Shown: positions 16,718 to 24,627 of the stretch, one piece after another
Position numbering within the stretch: position 1 is the first letter of the stretch
How the letters are laid out: every line of letters begins with the position of its first letter
Assembly (NCBI RefSeq): GCF_034932065.1
Contig: NZ_JAYGHP010000006.1
Span: 62,001-126,000 of the forward strand
Reading direction: 5' to 3'
From: Crocosphaera sp. UHCC 0190
GTDB lineage: Bacteria > Cyanobacteriota > Cyanobacteriia > Cyanobacteriales > Microcystaceae
DNA length: 64,000 nt
Translations under genes and position numbers: made by a program
Notes under the pieces: model-generated
The model's database searches: none
What the model saw: the letters and a program-made list of their open reading frames with translations, nothing else
What the model was told of the DNA's origin: nothing

Positions 16718-17569
16718 CTAAGTATAAATTAACCAAGGAAACTTACCCACTCCCCAACCGAAATAAAGAAAGATTACTGACAGTAATAAAACCAGGAAGA
16801 AAATCATCGTAAAATAATCAGTTTTTGTTAAAATAGATTGGTGTAAATAGGTACGTTGAGAACTGCCTGAAAAAGCTTTTGATTGTAACACGACTTCTAA
16901 TTTTTGGGACTTAGCCATTGCATTAAGAATTAAGGGGACAGCAATAGCTGCATAAACTTTTCCTTTGCGAATTAATCCCATATTTTCTAAAGCTAACCCT
17001 CGCAACCGTTGAGCATCTAAAATACCTTCTATTTCTTCTAATAATAAGGGAAAGAAGCGCAAAGTAGATGAAAAAATAAAGACAATTTTATAAGGTATTT
17101 TCGCTTGAACCATTCCCACAACCATGTGATTAATATCAGTAGTAAAAATACCCAGGGGAATAATTAAAACCATTGTCAAGGTCTTAAAAATAACATTTAA
17201 TCCGTAGATAATTCCTTCTTGGTTCATAGTTAACCCTCCTACCCACCACCAAGTTTTAGGAACGGCAAAAATAGGGGTTAAAATCTCTCTATCAATTAAG
17301 GTTTTGACCTGTTCAATATTAAAAAAGCCCATGGTAACTAAGAGTAGAATATAAAAGGGAATCATCACTTTTAAAACTGTTTTGAAATACGCTAGTTTTA
17401 CTCCTGCAAATAAACAAGAAAAGGCAACAATTAAAGTTAAAATTCCCCCAGTTATCGGACTTTCCCAAATAAAAGCAATTAGAGTAATTACTCCCATCAT
17501 AACTAGCTTTGTTCGGAAATCTAAACGGGTAAAAATTGAGTCATGATCGACGGTTTCAAATTTCATCAT
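16718..17569 (-). CDS. ECF transporter T component (CbiQ/EcfT family)
   Basis: 283 aa integral membrane coupling subunit. It starts at ATG 17569, whose ATGA overlaps the stop of the ATPase gene (a GTG at 17581 is less likely). Multiple hydrophobic helices are seen, with the family's Ala-Arg coupling motifs near the middle (AQRLRG, residues 180-190) and a second basic segment (MAKSQKLEVVLQSKAF) matching the EcfT signature that contacts both ATPases. Third gene of an S-AA'-T operon. The transported vitamin or metal cannot be read from T. Confidence 0.9.
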   Translation of the reverse strand: MMKFETVDHDSIFTRLDFRTKLVMMGVITLIAFIWESPITGGILTLIVAFSCLFAGVKLAYFKTVLKVMIPFYILLLVTMGFFNIEQVKTLIDREILTPIFAVPKTWWWVGGLTMNQEGIIYGLNVIFKTLTMVLIIPLGIFTTDINHMVVGMVQAKIPYKIVFIFSSTLRFFPLLLEEIEGILDAQRLRGLALENMGLIRKGKVYAAIAVPLILNAMAKSQKLEVVLQSKAFSGSSQRTYLHQSILTKTDYFTMIFFLVLLLSVIFLYFGWGVGKFPWLIYT

Positions 17570-19281
17570 GGAACAAAACACTCCGCTACTTCAGAGGGGG
17601 TTAATAAAGGATAGTTATTATCAGAAAATAGGCTTAATTTTTGTGCCAATAAAACGGCTTGAGGTGGGGTAAGATAGGTAGATTCTAATAAGTCTGTTTG
17701 ATGATAAACTTGACGAATTGGCCCATCTAATAAGATGGTTCCTTGTCCCATGACAATGACTCTTTCTGCATAGTCTGGCATTAAATATAAATGATGAGTA
17801 ATTACGATGACTGTTTTACCCATTTGATGTAACTGACGACTCACTTCTAAAATAGCACGAGATCCTTTATAATCTTGTCCTGTCGTGGGTTCATCAAAGA
17901 TAATTATATCCGGTTCCATCGCTAAAATTGCCGCAATAATAATCCTAGCGCGATCACCTTTTGGTAAGGATAAAGGATGAGCATGACGCTGTTCCAATAA
18001 TCCCATTTCCTGTAAGGTTTCTGTGACTTTCTTCTCAATCTTTTTCTCATCATAACCTACATTTTCTAGGGCAAATGCTACTTCTTGTTCCACCGTCATA
18101 TTAAAGATTTGATTATCGGGATTTTGTCCGACATAACCAATAAAATTGGCTAATTCACTTACCGATAAATTTCTCGTATCTTTTTGCCTAATTTTAACTG
18201 TTCCTTCTGTCGGTTGTAGCAGGTTTAAAAAGTGTTTTACAAGGGTACTTTTCCCTGCCCCATTTTGACCAATAATCAGTAAATATTCCCCCTCATAAAT
18301 ATTCAAAGAAACCTGCTGTAATGCTTGGGTTCCATCTTCATAGGTATGGCTGAGATTTTGGGTGGATAATAAAGGTTGTTGATCTCCTTGATTTTTCGGT
18401 TGAGAAAATTGAAAGGTTTGACTAATTTTTACTGTTTCTTCGAGAGACTTTATTGTATTAAAACCAGAATTTAAAGTAACAGGAATTTCTGGTAAAATAA
18501 TCCCCTTTTTCTGGATTTGATAGAAGGTTTGAGCAACTTGAGGAGGACGTAAATTATGGGTTGTTAATAGGTCAATTTCTGAATAAATTTCCTTAGGTTT
18601 TCCCGTAGCAATAATTTCTCCATCAGAGAGTAAAACCAGGCGATCGCTAAACTCTGCCATTTCTTCTGCTGCATGGGAAACCATAACAATTGTTACCCCC
18701 AATTCTTGGTTAAGTTCTTTAACCGTAGAAAACACTTCCTGAGAACCAATGGGGTCTAATTGAGAGGTGGGTTCATCTAATATTAATAAAGTCGGTTGTA
18801 GGGCTAAAGCAGCAGCAATTGCTAGTCTTTGTTTTTGTCCTCCTGATAATTCTTGAGGGTGTTTTTTTTCTGTTCCTTCTAAACGAACTGCTGCTAAAAC
18901 ATGAGGAATACGGGCTAAAATTTCCTCTCTTTCCACACAAAGATTTTCTAGGGCAAACGCAATTTCATTTTCCACGGATGTAGAGATTAATTGAGTTTCC
19001 GGATCTTCAAAAACGGCTCCTACATAACGGGCCAAATGACTGACAGGATATTTTAGGGTATCACAACCCGCTATATTAACATAACCAAAAAAACGCCCCC
19101 CATAAAACTGCGGAACAATGCCATTAAGGGTTAAACAAAGGGTTGTTTTTCCCGCCCCTGTGGGGCCAATAATTCCCAAAAATTCTCCTTGATGAATTTC
19201 TAAAGAAATATCTTTGAGAACAGGTTGTTGAGAATTTGGATATAAGTAGGAAACTTTCTCTAAACTAGCAATCAATTCCAT
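17566..19281 (-). CDS. ECF transporter fused ATPases (EcfA-EcfA'-like)
   Basis: 571 aa with two CbiO-type ABC ATPases in one chain. Domain 1: Walker A GPTGAGKTT, signature LSGGQKQRLAIAAALA, Walker B LLILDEPTSQLD. Domain 2: GQNGAGKST, a degenerate signature LSLPKGDRARIIIAA, and IIIFDEPTTGQD. Each domain also has the ECF-specific Q-helix pattern (FEDPETQLIS; GQNPDNQIFN). It energises the membrane complex at the inner face. Spacing: seven bases after the S component and a four-base overlap with the T component. The altered second LSGGQ (LPKGD) may make one ATP site non-equivalent, as in many heteromeric ABC pairs. Confidence 0.93.
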   Translation of the reverse strand: MELIASLEKVSYLYPNSQQPVLKDISLEIHQGEFLGIIGPTGAGKTTLCLTLNGIVPQFYGGRFFGYVNIAGCDTLKYPVSHLARYVGAVFEDPETQLISTSVENEIAFALENLCVEREEILARIPHVLAAVRLEGTEKKHPQELSGGQKQRLAIAAALALQPTLLILDEPTSQLDPIGSQEVFSTVKELNQELGVTIVMVSHAAEEMAEFSDRLVLLSDGEIIATGKPKEIYSEIDLLTTHNLRPPQVAQTFYQIQKKGIILPEIPVTLNSGFNTIKSLEETVKISQTFQFSQPKNQGDQQPLLSTQNLSHTYEDGTQALQQVSLNIYEGEYLLIIGQNGAGKSTLVKHFLNLLQPTEGTVKIRQKDTRNLSVSELANFIGYVGQNPDNQIFNMTVEQEVAFALENVGYDEKKIEKKVTETLQEMGLLEQRHAHPLSLPKGDRARIIIAAILAMEPDIIIFDEPTTGQDYKGSRAILEVSRQLHQMGKTVIVITHHLYLMPDYAERVIVMGQGTILLDGPIRQVYHQTDLLESTYLTPPQAVLLAQKLSLFSDNNYPLLTPSEVAECFVP

Positions 19282-19288
19282 AGTATAA

Positions 19289-20074
19289 TTAGTAAATAGC
19301 TTCTTTAGGTTTCATTAAACCAATGGCCCGTAATCCCGCAATCACTCGCACCCCAATAAATGCCCCCACTAAAGCGCGAACTAAGTTTTCTAAAGGCATA
19401 ATAGGTGTTAGAAATAACCAGGTAGCTTCTGGCCAATTATAAATCGGATAAACTATGGCACATTTAATGAGATGAGACAATCCAGCAATCATCCAACTTC
19501 CCAAAAATAATCCTAATCCGACCAGACGAAGATTGGAACTATTGATCCATCGAGCGAATAGAGTACGAGTCGGTAAAATAAACAATATTAGTGCTGACCA
19601 ATCAATAAAAGAACCGACGATAATAATAGGAAGAGAAACGCCATTCTTCATAGCCAGACTGCTATAAACAAATAAGCAAATTATAAAAATAATAGCTAAG
19701 CCAAACCACCAATATTTTCGCTTCTTACCTAATACCATTGATCCGGCGGCAAAACTGGTGATCATTGCCCCGAAAATTGAGACTAGGGGAATACCTGCGG
19801 TGTGGGGGGCTAAAAACACTCCAATTAAGGTACCAATGCCGCTGGCTGCTGCCCCACCAAAAGGCCCTAAAAGCCATCCTAAAAGGGGAAAAATGCCTTG
19901 ACTTAAGGGAAATACCCCGCCAGAACCAATGGTAATGGAAAAGGGGATAAAAGCCAATACCGTAACCACTGCGGCCATGACCACAATATAATCTAAGGGA
20001 GTGCCATCTAAAGACGCACTACCTAGGGTTTTAATTTCTCGTTCTTGTCCTTGAGGGGTGATAAAAAATGACAT
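19289..20074 (-). CDS. ECF transporter S (substrate-binding) component
   Basis: 261 aa from ATG 20074 (MSFFITPQGQERE); the longer frame begins at TTG 20107. About seven to eight hydrophobic helices with SITIGSGGVFPLSQGIFPLL and FGGAAASGIGTLIGVFLAP, the glycine-rich pattern of ECF S subunits. C-terminal ~100 residues extend beyond the usual ~180-200 aa. It leads the S-AA'-T operon, so this is a dedicated group I-like transporter, probably for a vitamin or metal. The substrate is not identifiable from sequence, and no riboswitch was recognised upstream. Confidence 0.8.
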   Translation of the reverse strand: MSFFITPQGQEREIKTLGSASLDGTPLDYIVVMAAVVTVLAFIPFSITIGSGGVFPLSQGIFPLLGWLLGPFGGAAASGIGTLIGVFLAPHTAGIPLVSIFGAMITSFAAGSMVLGKKRKYWWFGLAIIFIICLFVYSSLAMKNGVSLPIIIVGSFIDWSALILFILPTRTLFARWINSSNLRLVGLGLFLGSWMIAGLSHLIKCAIVYPIYNWPEATWLFLTPIMPLENLVRALVGAFIGVRVIAGLRAIGLMKPKEAIY

Positions 20075-20260
20075 GATTGGTTTAGTAAATATAGTCAAAA
20101 TTCCCAATTTTGGGGGAGGAAGGATGACCGATTACCGAAAATTTATCTCCGAATTATTATATCATCATATCTTCGTAAGTTTTTTGACTTTCGCCCAGGA
20201 TATTTTCGATTAACAACTTTCGACTAAATAGCCTTGCTTCTGAGAAACATTTGATCTTGT

Positions 20261-21058
20261 TTGGCAAAATCATGGGAAAAAGTCAAGCTTAACTTGTCAG
20301 AGATACCGAACTCAGATACACTTATTCTATGTAAGTTTATTCAATCTATAAATACCGACTTGATTTATTACAATCCTGACATCATTTCCGACGATGACAA
20401 AACGATTAGTCCTCCTAGCGAAAAAGCAATGATGACTGAAATCGATGCTGAACTCTTAGAGGAAATTCTATTATTTAAAGCCTCAAAAGCTAATTCATCT
20501 ATCGCTGTTTTAGAATGGGGTTGTGGGAGAAGTAGTCTTTATTTCCCTTCCGTATTAAACAAGCATGGCTATCAATTTACTTGGGATTCTCTGGAAAATG
20601 ATCGTGAATATTTTCAGGAGTTTGCCAGTAAGTTACCCCAGGATTTTGTGACTGCAAAAAACGTAACTTTTTATCCTGATAATACCCTTGATAATGTCAG
20701 CAATATAAAACGTCATGAATTAGGCAATAATCATTTTCACGTTTTTAATTTAGGGATTGTAAGATCCCCTTTTGTGATGAGTAAACCGACTAACTTACCC
20801 AATGGTGATGCTTATGTTGGATTACCTAGTAAGCTTAATCAAAAATATGACATCATTTTAGTAGATGGACGATACAGAAGACGGTGTTTAATCGAAAGTG
20901 CTTCCTTGATGAAACCCGATGGTATCACATTATTACATGATGCTTGGCGAACCTATTATCACTGTGCATTTACCGATTTTAAACATCATAGGAGAATTGG
21001 GGAAGCTTGGTGGATAGGTTCTCAATCTCCCCTGGATTTTTTAGTACCTGTTTCCTGA
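20261..21058 (+). CDS. SAM-dependent methyltransferase-like protein
   Basis: 265 aa if started at TTG 20261; no ATG is available until 20431, so the start is uncertain and the N-terminus might be degraded. AVLEWGCGRSSLYFP is a class I methyltransferase motif I variant (E/D-x-G-x-G as LEWGCG). KYDIILVDGRYRRRCLIESASLMKPDGITLLHDAWR gives motifs IV and V. This pattern is shared with a group of small-molecule or glycan-associated methyltransferases. No partner gene is adjacent except purC downstream. Function is not known. Confidence 0.65.
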   Translation: MAKSWEKVKLNLSEIPNSDTLILCKFIQSINTDLIYYNPDIISDDDKTISPPSEKAMMTEIDAELLEEILLFKASKANSSIAVLEWGCGRSSLYFPSVLNKHGYQFTWDSLENDREYFQEFASKLPQDFVTAKNVTFYPDNTLDNVSNIKRHELGNNHFHVFNLGIVRSPFVMSKPTNLPNGDAYVGLPSKLNQKYDIILVDGRYRRRCLIESASLMKPDGITLLHDAWRTYYHCAFTDFKHHRRIGEAWWIGSQSPLDFLVPVS

Positions 21059-21145
21059 AAAAATCTCTACCTATCATCTAAATTCTCTAGACAAATAACA
21101 GATAAAATACTGTTTTTTTCGAGGCTCTTAACCTAATTAATCATC

Positions 21146-21877
21146 ATGGAAAAACTCTACGAAGGCAAAGCAAAAATTCTTTATCCCACCGACGATCCAG
21201 AGGTATTGCTAACCCATTTTAAAGATGATGCAACCGCCTTTAATGCCCAGAAACGGGGAACCATTCAGGGGAAAGGAGAAATTAACTGTAAAATTTCAAC
21301 TGCCCTCTTTCAATGGTTAGAATCTCAAGACATTGCCACCCATTTTCTTGAACAACCAAGCCCCGACCAAATGTTAGTAAGGCGGGTGAAAATTCTGCCC
21401 CTTGAAGTCGTGATAAGAAACATTGCCGCCGGAAGTTTATGTCGTCAAACCGGATTAAAAGAAGGTCAAATTTTATCTTTTCCCTTGGTAGAATTTTACC
21501 TAAAAAATGATGAATTAGGAGATCCCTTATTAACCCGTGATCGCATCTTAATTCTTGAACTAGCCACTCCCGAACAACTAGAAAAACTGCAAAATCTTGC
21601 CCTAACCATCAATCAATATTTGCAGCAATTTTTCGAGAGTTGTCAAATTACTCTGGTGGATTTTAAGCTGGAATTTGGCATTGATAGTCAAGGAAGACTC
21701 TTATTAGCGGATGAAATTAGTCCTGATACTTGTCGCCTTTGGGATCAAACCGAAACAGATCCCCAGGCCAGAGTCCTTGATAAAGATCGATTTCGTCGAG
21801 ATTTAGGCCAAGTGGAAGCCGCTTATCAACAAGTACAACAGCGAGTCTTAGCAAAATTATCCCAAGGTAAAATCTAA
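21146..21877 (+). CDS. purC: SAICAR synthase
   Basis: 243 aa phosphoribosylaminoimidazole-succinocarboxamide synthase, step eight of purine synthesis. Motifs: LYEGKAKILYPTDDPE, TAFNAQKRGTI, PLEVVIRNIAAGSLCRQTG and the Mg/ATP site LADEISPDTCRLWD. Normal length. ATG start. It precedes the Omp85 gene on the same strand by about 125 bp, an order I recall in other cyanobacteria. Confidence 0.97.
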   Translation: MEKLYEGKAKILYPTDDPEVLLTHFKDDATAFNAQKRGTIQGKGEINCKISTALFQWLESQDIATHFLEQPSPDQMLVRRVKILPLEVVIRNIAAGSLCRQTGLKEGQILSFPLVEFYLKNDELGDPLLTRDRILILELATPEQLEKLQNLALTINQYLQQFFESCQITLVDFKLEFGIDSQGRLLLADEISPDTCRLWDQTETDPQARVLDKDRFRRDLGQVEAAYQQVQQRVLAKLSQGKI

Positions 21878-22002
21878 AGATCTTGGAACATTCTCCGCTA
21901 GTCATAGTCAGGATCTTGGGTAATATGGCTCGGCTGTTAGGCACGCTGTTAGCTTATGATGGGTCAATAACAAGCAACGGATAACATTAACAACGCTATA
22001 GC

Positions 22003-24291
22003 TTGATTGGGTGTGTGGACGTGTCAAACGAGATCAAAAAGTTACATTTCTTTCCCTTCCTGGGGATCATTCTGGCAACAACTGCGATATTGGTGGCAGG
22101 AAAACCTGTTCACGGGGAAGATCTGCCCTCGATGGTAAGCTTGAGTGAAGCGGAACCCTCCCTAGATTTTCCCGATCCTTTGGGGTTAGAAACTGCATCT
22201 GATGAACCTTCTGAGACGATGGAACCCTTTCCCAAGGTGTTTAGCTTAGAAAAAGCCATTGCCGCAGAATCACAACCTGTGACCCCTGCTGAGTCAGAGT
22301 CACCCCCAAGATCGGAACCAGGGGCCACGGAAGAAACCCCAACGGAAGATCCTAATACTCCGCCACCGCCAAACATTCCGGAACCTGTCCCCCCCCCAGA
22401 GGAGAGTCCCAGTCCCGATGCTCCACCAGTCCCAGAGGGGTTGCAACCGCCACCCCAAGAAGGGGAAGGAAGCAGCCAAAATGAGCCACGGGTATTGGTG
22501 GTAGAAGTGCTGATCGAGGGGGTCAACGAAGAATTAAAAAATTTAGTCTATAATACCCTTCAAACCAGACCAGGACGCACGGCTACCCGTTCTCAACTGC
22601 AAGAAGATGTTAACGCTATCTATGCCACCGGATTTTTTGCCAATGTGAAAGTAACCCCCGCCGATACGCCTCTAGGGGTACAAATTACCTATACTGTAGA
22701 AGCTAACCCTGTCTTAAATAATGTGGTGGTTAATACCGTCCCTGAGCTTGAAGACAAGCGGGCTTTACCTCCCGAAGTCATTCAAGAAATCTTTGGCACT
22801 CAATACGGTAAAATCCTCAATCTACGAGATTTACAAGAGGGGATCAAAAAACTCAATGAATGGTATGCCGAAAAAGGCTTTGATCTGGCCCAGGTGATCG
22901 GTTCCCCTGAAGTCAGTGATGATGGCGTTGTCACCCTAATTATTGCTGAAGGGGTGATTGAAAATATTCAAGTGCGGTTCTTTGATGCGGAAGATGAACC
23001 TGTTGACGGCAGAACCCGTGATTTTATCGTTACCCGTGAGATGCAACTCAAACCAGGGAACGTATTCAACCGCAGGACGGCCCAATTTGATTTACAGAGG
23101 ATTTTTGGCTTAGGTTTGTTTGAAGATGTACGAATTTCCTTTAGTCCAGGGGAAGACGCTAGAGAAGTCATCGTTAACGTCGATGTGGTAGAAGGTAATA
23201 CCGGATCATTAGCCGCAGGGACTGGGATCAGTTCTACTAGCGGACTGTTTGGGACGGTGAGTTATCAAGAACAAAACCTAGGGGGCAATAACCAAACCAT
23301 CGGGGGAGAAGTGCAAGTCGGGGAACGGGAATTGCTCTTTGATGTCAATTTTACCGATCCTTGGATTGCGGGCGATCCCTATCGGACAGCTTACACGGTA
23401 AACGGGTTCCGCCGTCGTACCATTTCCCTCGTCTATGATGGGGATGACTCCTCCATTAGAACCCTCAACGGCTTTGATAGTCCTAGGGTTGTGCGCTCAG
23501 GGGGTGGGGTTTCCTTTGCTCGTCCTTTATCTGATAATCCCTTTCTCAAACCAGACTGGCGACTGACGGCCGGCGTTAACTATCAACGGGTCCTGATTGA
23601 AAACTCTGATGGTGACATTGCTCCCCTTTCTGCTCCCCTTAATGGCTTTCCTGAACAACCCCTGTCCTTTAGTGATTCGGGACGGGATGATATTTTCACC
23701 TTAACCTTTGCTGCGGCTCAAGATTTCCGCAACAACCCCTTACGGCCTACCAGTGGTTATGTGGTGCGCTTAGGAATAGAACAAACGGTTCCGGTGGGGT
23801 CAGGAAATATCGGGTTTACTCGTTTACGGGGTAACTATAGTTACTACATTCCCGTAGATTTTGTTGATTTAGGGTTTATTGAGGAAGATCAGCCTAAACC
23901 CCAAGCTCTGGCTTTTAATGTTCAAGCAGGAACGGTTTTTGAAGATTTACCTCCCTATGAAGCCTTTGTAATCGGGGGTAGTAATTCGGTGCGGGGTTAC
24001 AATGAGGGGGAATTGGGTAACGGACGCAGTTACTTCCAAGCTACGGCTGAATACCGTATTCCGATTATTCCTTCTGTCGGGGCGACTCTCTTTTTTGACT
24101 ACGGTACCACTATTAAATCTCAACGCTCTGTCCGAGGTATTCCTGGGGTTGTGCGGGGTTTACCCAGTGATGGCTATGGTTATGGTGTTGGGCTTAGAAT
24201 TCAATCCCCTGTAGGGCCCATTCGGGTAGACTATGGGATTACTAATGAGGGTGACTCTCGTGTCCATTTTGGTATTGGGGAACGATTCTAA
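22003..24291 (+). CDS. Omp85 outer-membrane assembly protein (BamA/Toc75-like)
   Basis: Up to 762 aa. It inserts beta-barrel proteins into the outer membrane. A hydrophobic signal segment (FPFLGIILATTAILVAG) is followed by an acidic, proline-rich linker (about 45-160) rich in PPP and PEP motifs. POTRA domains lie at about 160-398, and a 16-strand barrel domain from about 398 to the end has the GGSNSVRGYNEGELGNGR lid-loop motif (VRGY) and the terminal aromatic RVHFGIGERF. The start is uncertain: TTG 22003, GTG 22015 or GTG 22021 are in frame, and none has a clear ribosome site. Three POTRAs are expected in cyanobacteria. Confidence 0.92.
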   Translation: MIGCVDVSNEIKKLHFFPFLGIILATTAILVAGKPVHGEDLPSMVSLSEAEPSLDFPDPLGLETASDEPSETMEPFPKVFSLEKAIAAESQPVTPAESESPPRSEPGATEETPTEDPNTPPPPNIPEPVPPPEESPSPDAPPVPEGLQPPPQEGEGSSQNEPRVLVVEVLIEGVNEELKNLVYNTLQTRPGRTATRSQLQEDVNAIYATGFFANVKVTPADTPLGVQITYTVEANPVLNNVVVNTVPELEDKRALPPEVIQEIFGTQYGKILNLRDLQEGIKKLNEWYAEKGFDLAQVIGSPEVSDDGVVTLIIAEGVIENIQVRFFDAEDEPVDGRTRDFIVTREMQLKPGNVFNRRTAQFDLQRIFGLGLFEDVRISFSPGEDAREVIVNVDVVEGNTGSLAAGTGISSTSGLFGTVSYQEQNLGGNNQTIGGEVQVGERELLFDVNFTDPWIAGDPYRTAYTVNGFRRRTISLVYDGDDSSIRTLNGFDSPRVVRSGGGVSFARPLSDNPFLKPDWRLTAGVNYQRVLIENSDGDIAPLSAPLNGFPEQPLSFSDSGRDDIFTLTFAAAQDFRNNPLRPTSGYVVRLGIEQTVPVGSGNIGFTRLRGNYSYYIPVDFVDLGFIEEDQPKPQALAFNVQAGTVFEDLPPYEAFVIGGSNSVRGYNEGELGNGRSYFQATAEYRIPIIPSVGATLFFDYGTTIKSQRSVRGIPGVVRGLPSDGYGYGVGLRIQSPVGPIRVDYGITNEGDSRVHFGIGERF

Positions 24292-24377
24292 ATTGTGCGC
24301 CTATAACCCCTATTTTCACGGTCAAAAATTATGACTTGGCAGCTTAAATTAATCTGTTCTTGTTGTATTGATTTAAT

Positions 24378-24610
24378 TTGTAGGGGCATGGCATCATTAA
24401 TCTCAGGATGAAACCTAAACAATTATATTGCCATGCCCAAACCCATTATTAATAATTTAATTAATTTATTGTATCGATAATTAAATTGGGGCATGGCAAT
24501 TTATAAATGATGTATGGGGTCAATAATTGGTTATCGATAATTAAATTAGGGCATGGCAATTTATAAATTTTGGATGGGGTCAATAATTGGTTAATGCCAT
24601 GCCCCTACAA
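24378..24610. mobile_element. 233-bp MITE-like element with tandem 60-bp repeats
   Basis: A perfect 17-bp terminal inverted repeat (TTGTAGGGGCATGGCAT at the left, its complement at 24594-24610) encloses two adjacent 60-bp units (24473-24532 and 24533-24592) that each begin ATCGATAATTAAATT and contain GGGCATGGCAATTTATAA. A GCCATGCCC inside the left half is inverted relative to these. No ORF. It sits between convergent genes and may act as a bidirectional terminator. Being mobile is inferred from the ends, not shown. Confidence 0.65.
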
Positions 24611-24627
24611 TAATTCATAATAATTCA

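Noticed and set aside
22110-22526. Minus-strand ORF opposite the Omp85 proline-rich linker
   Set aside because: Gly/Ser-rich composition is the mirror of the Pro-rich linker; no ribosome site.
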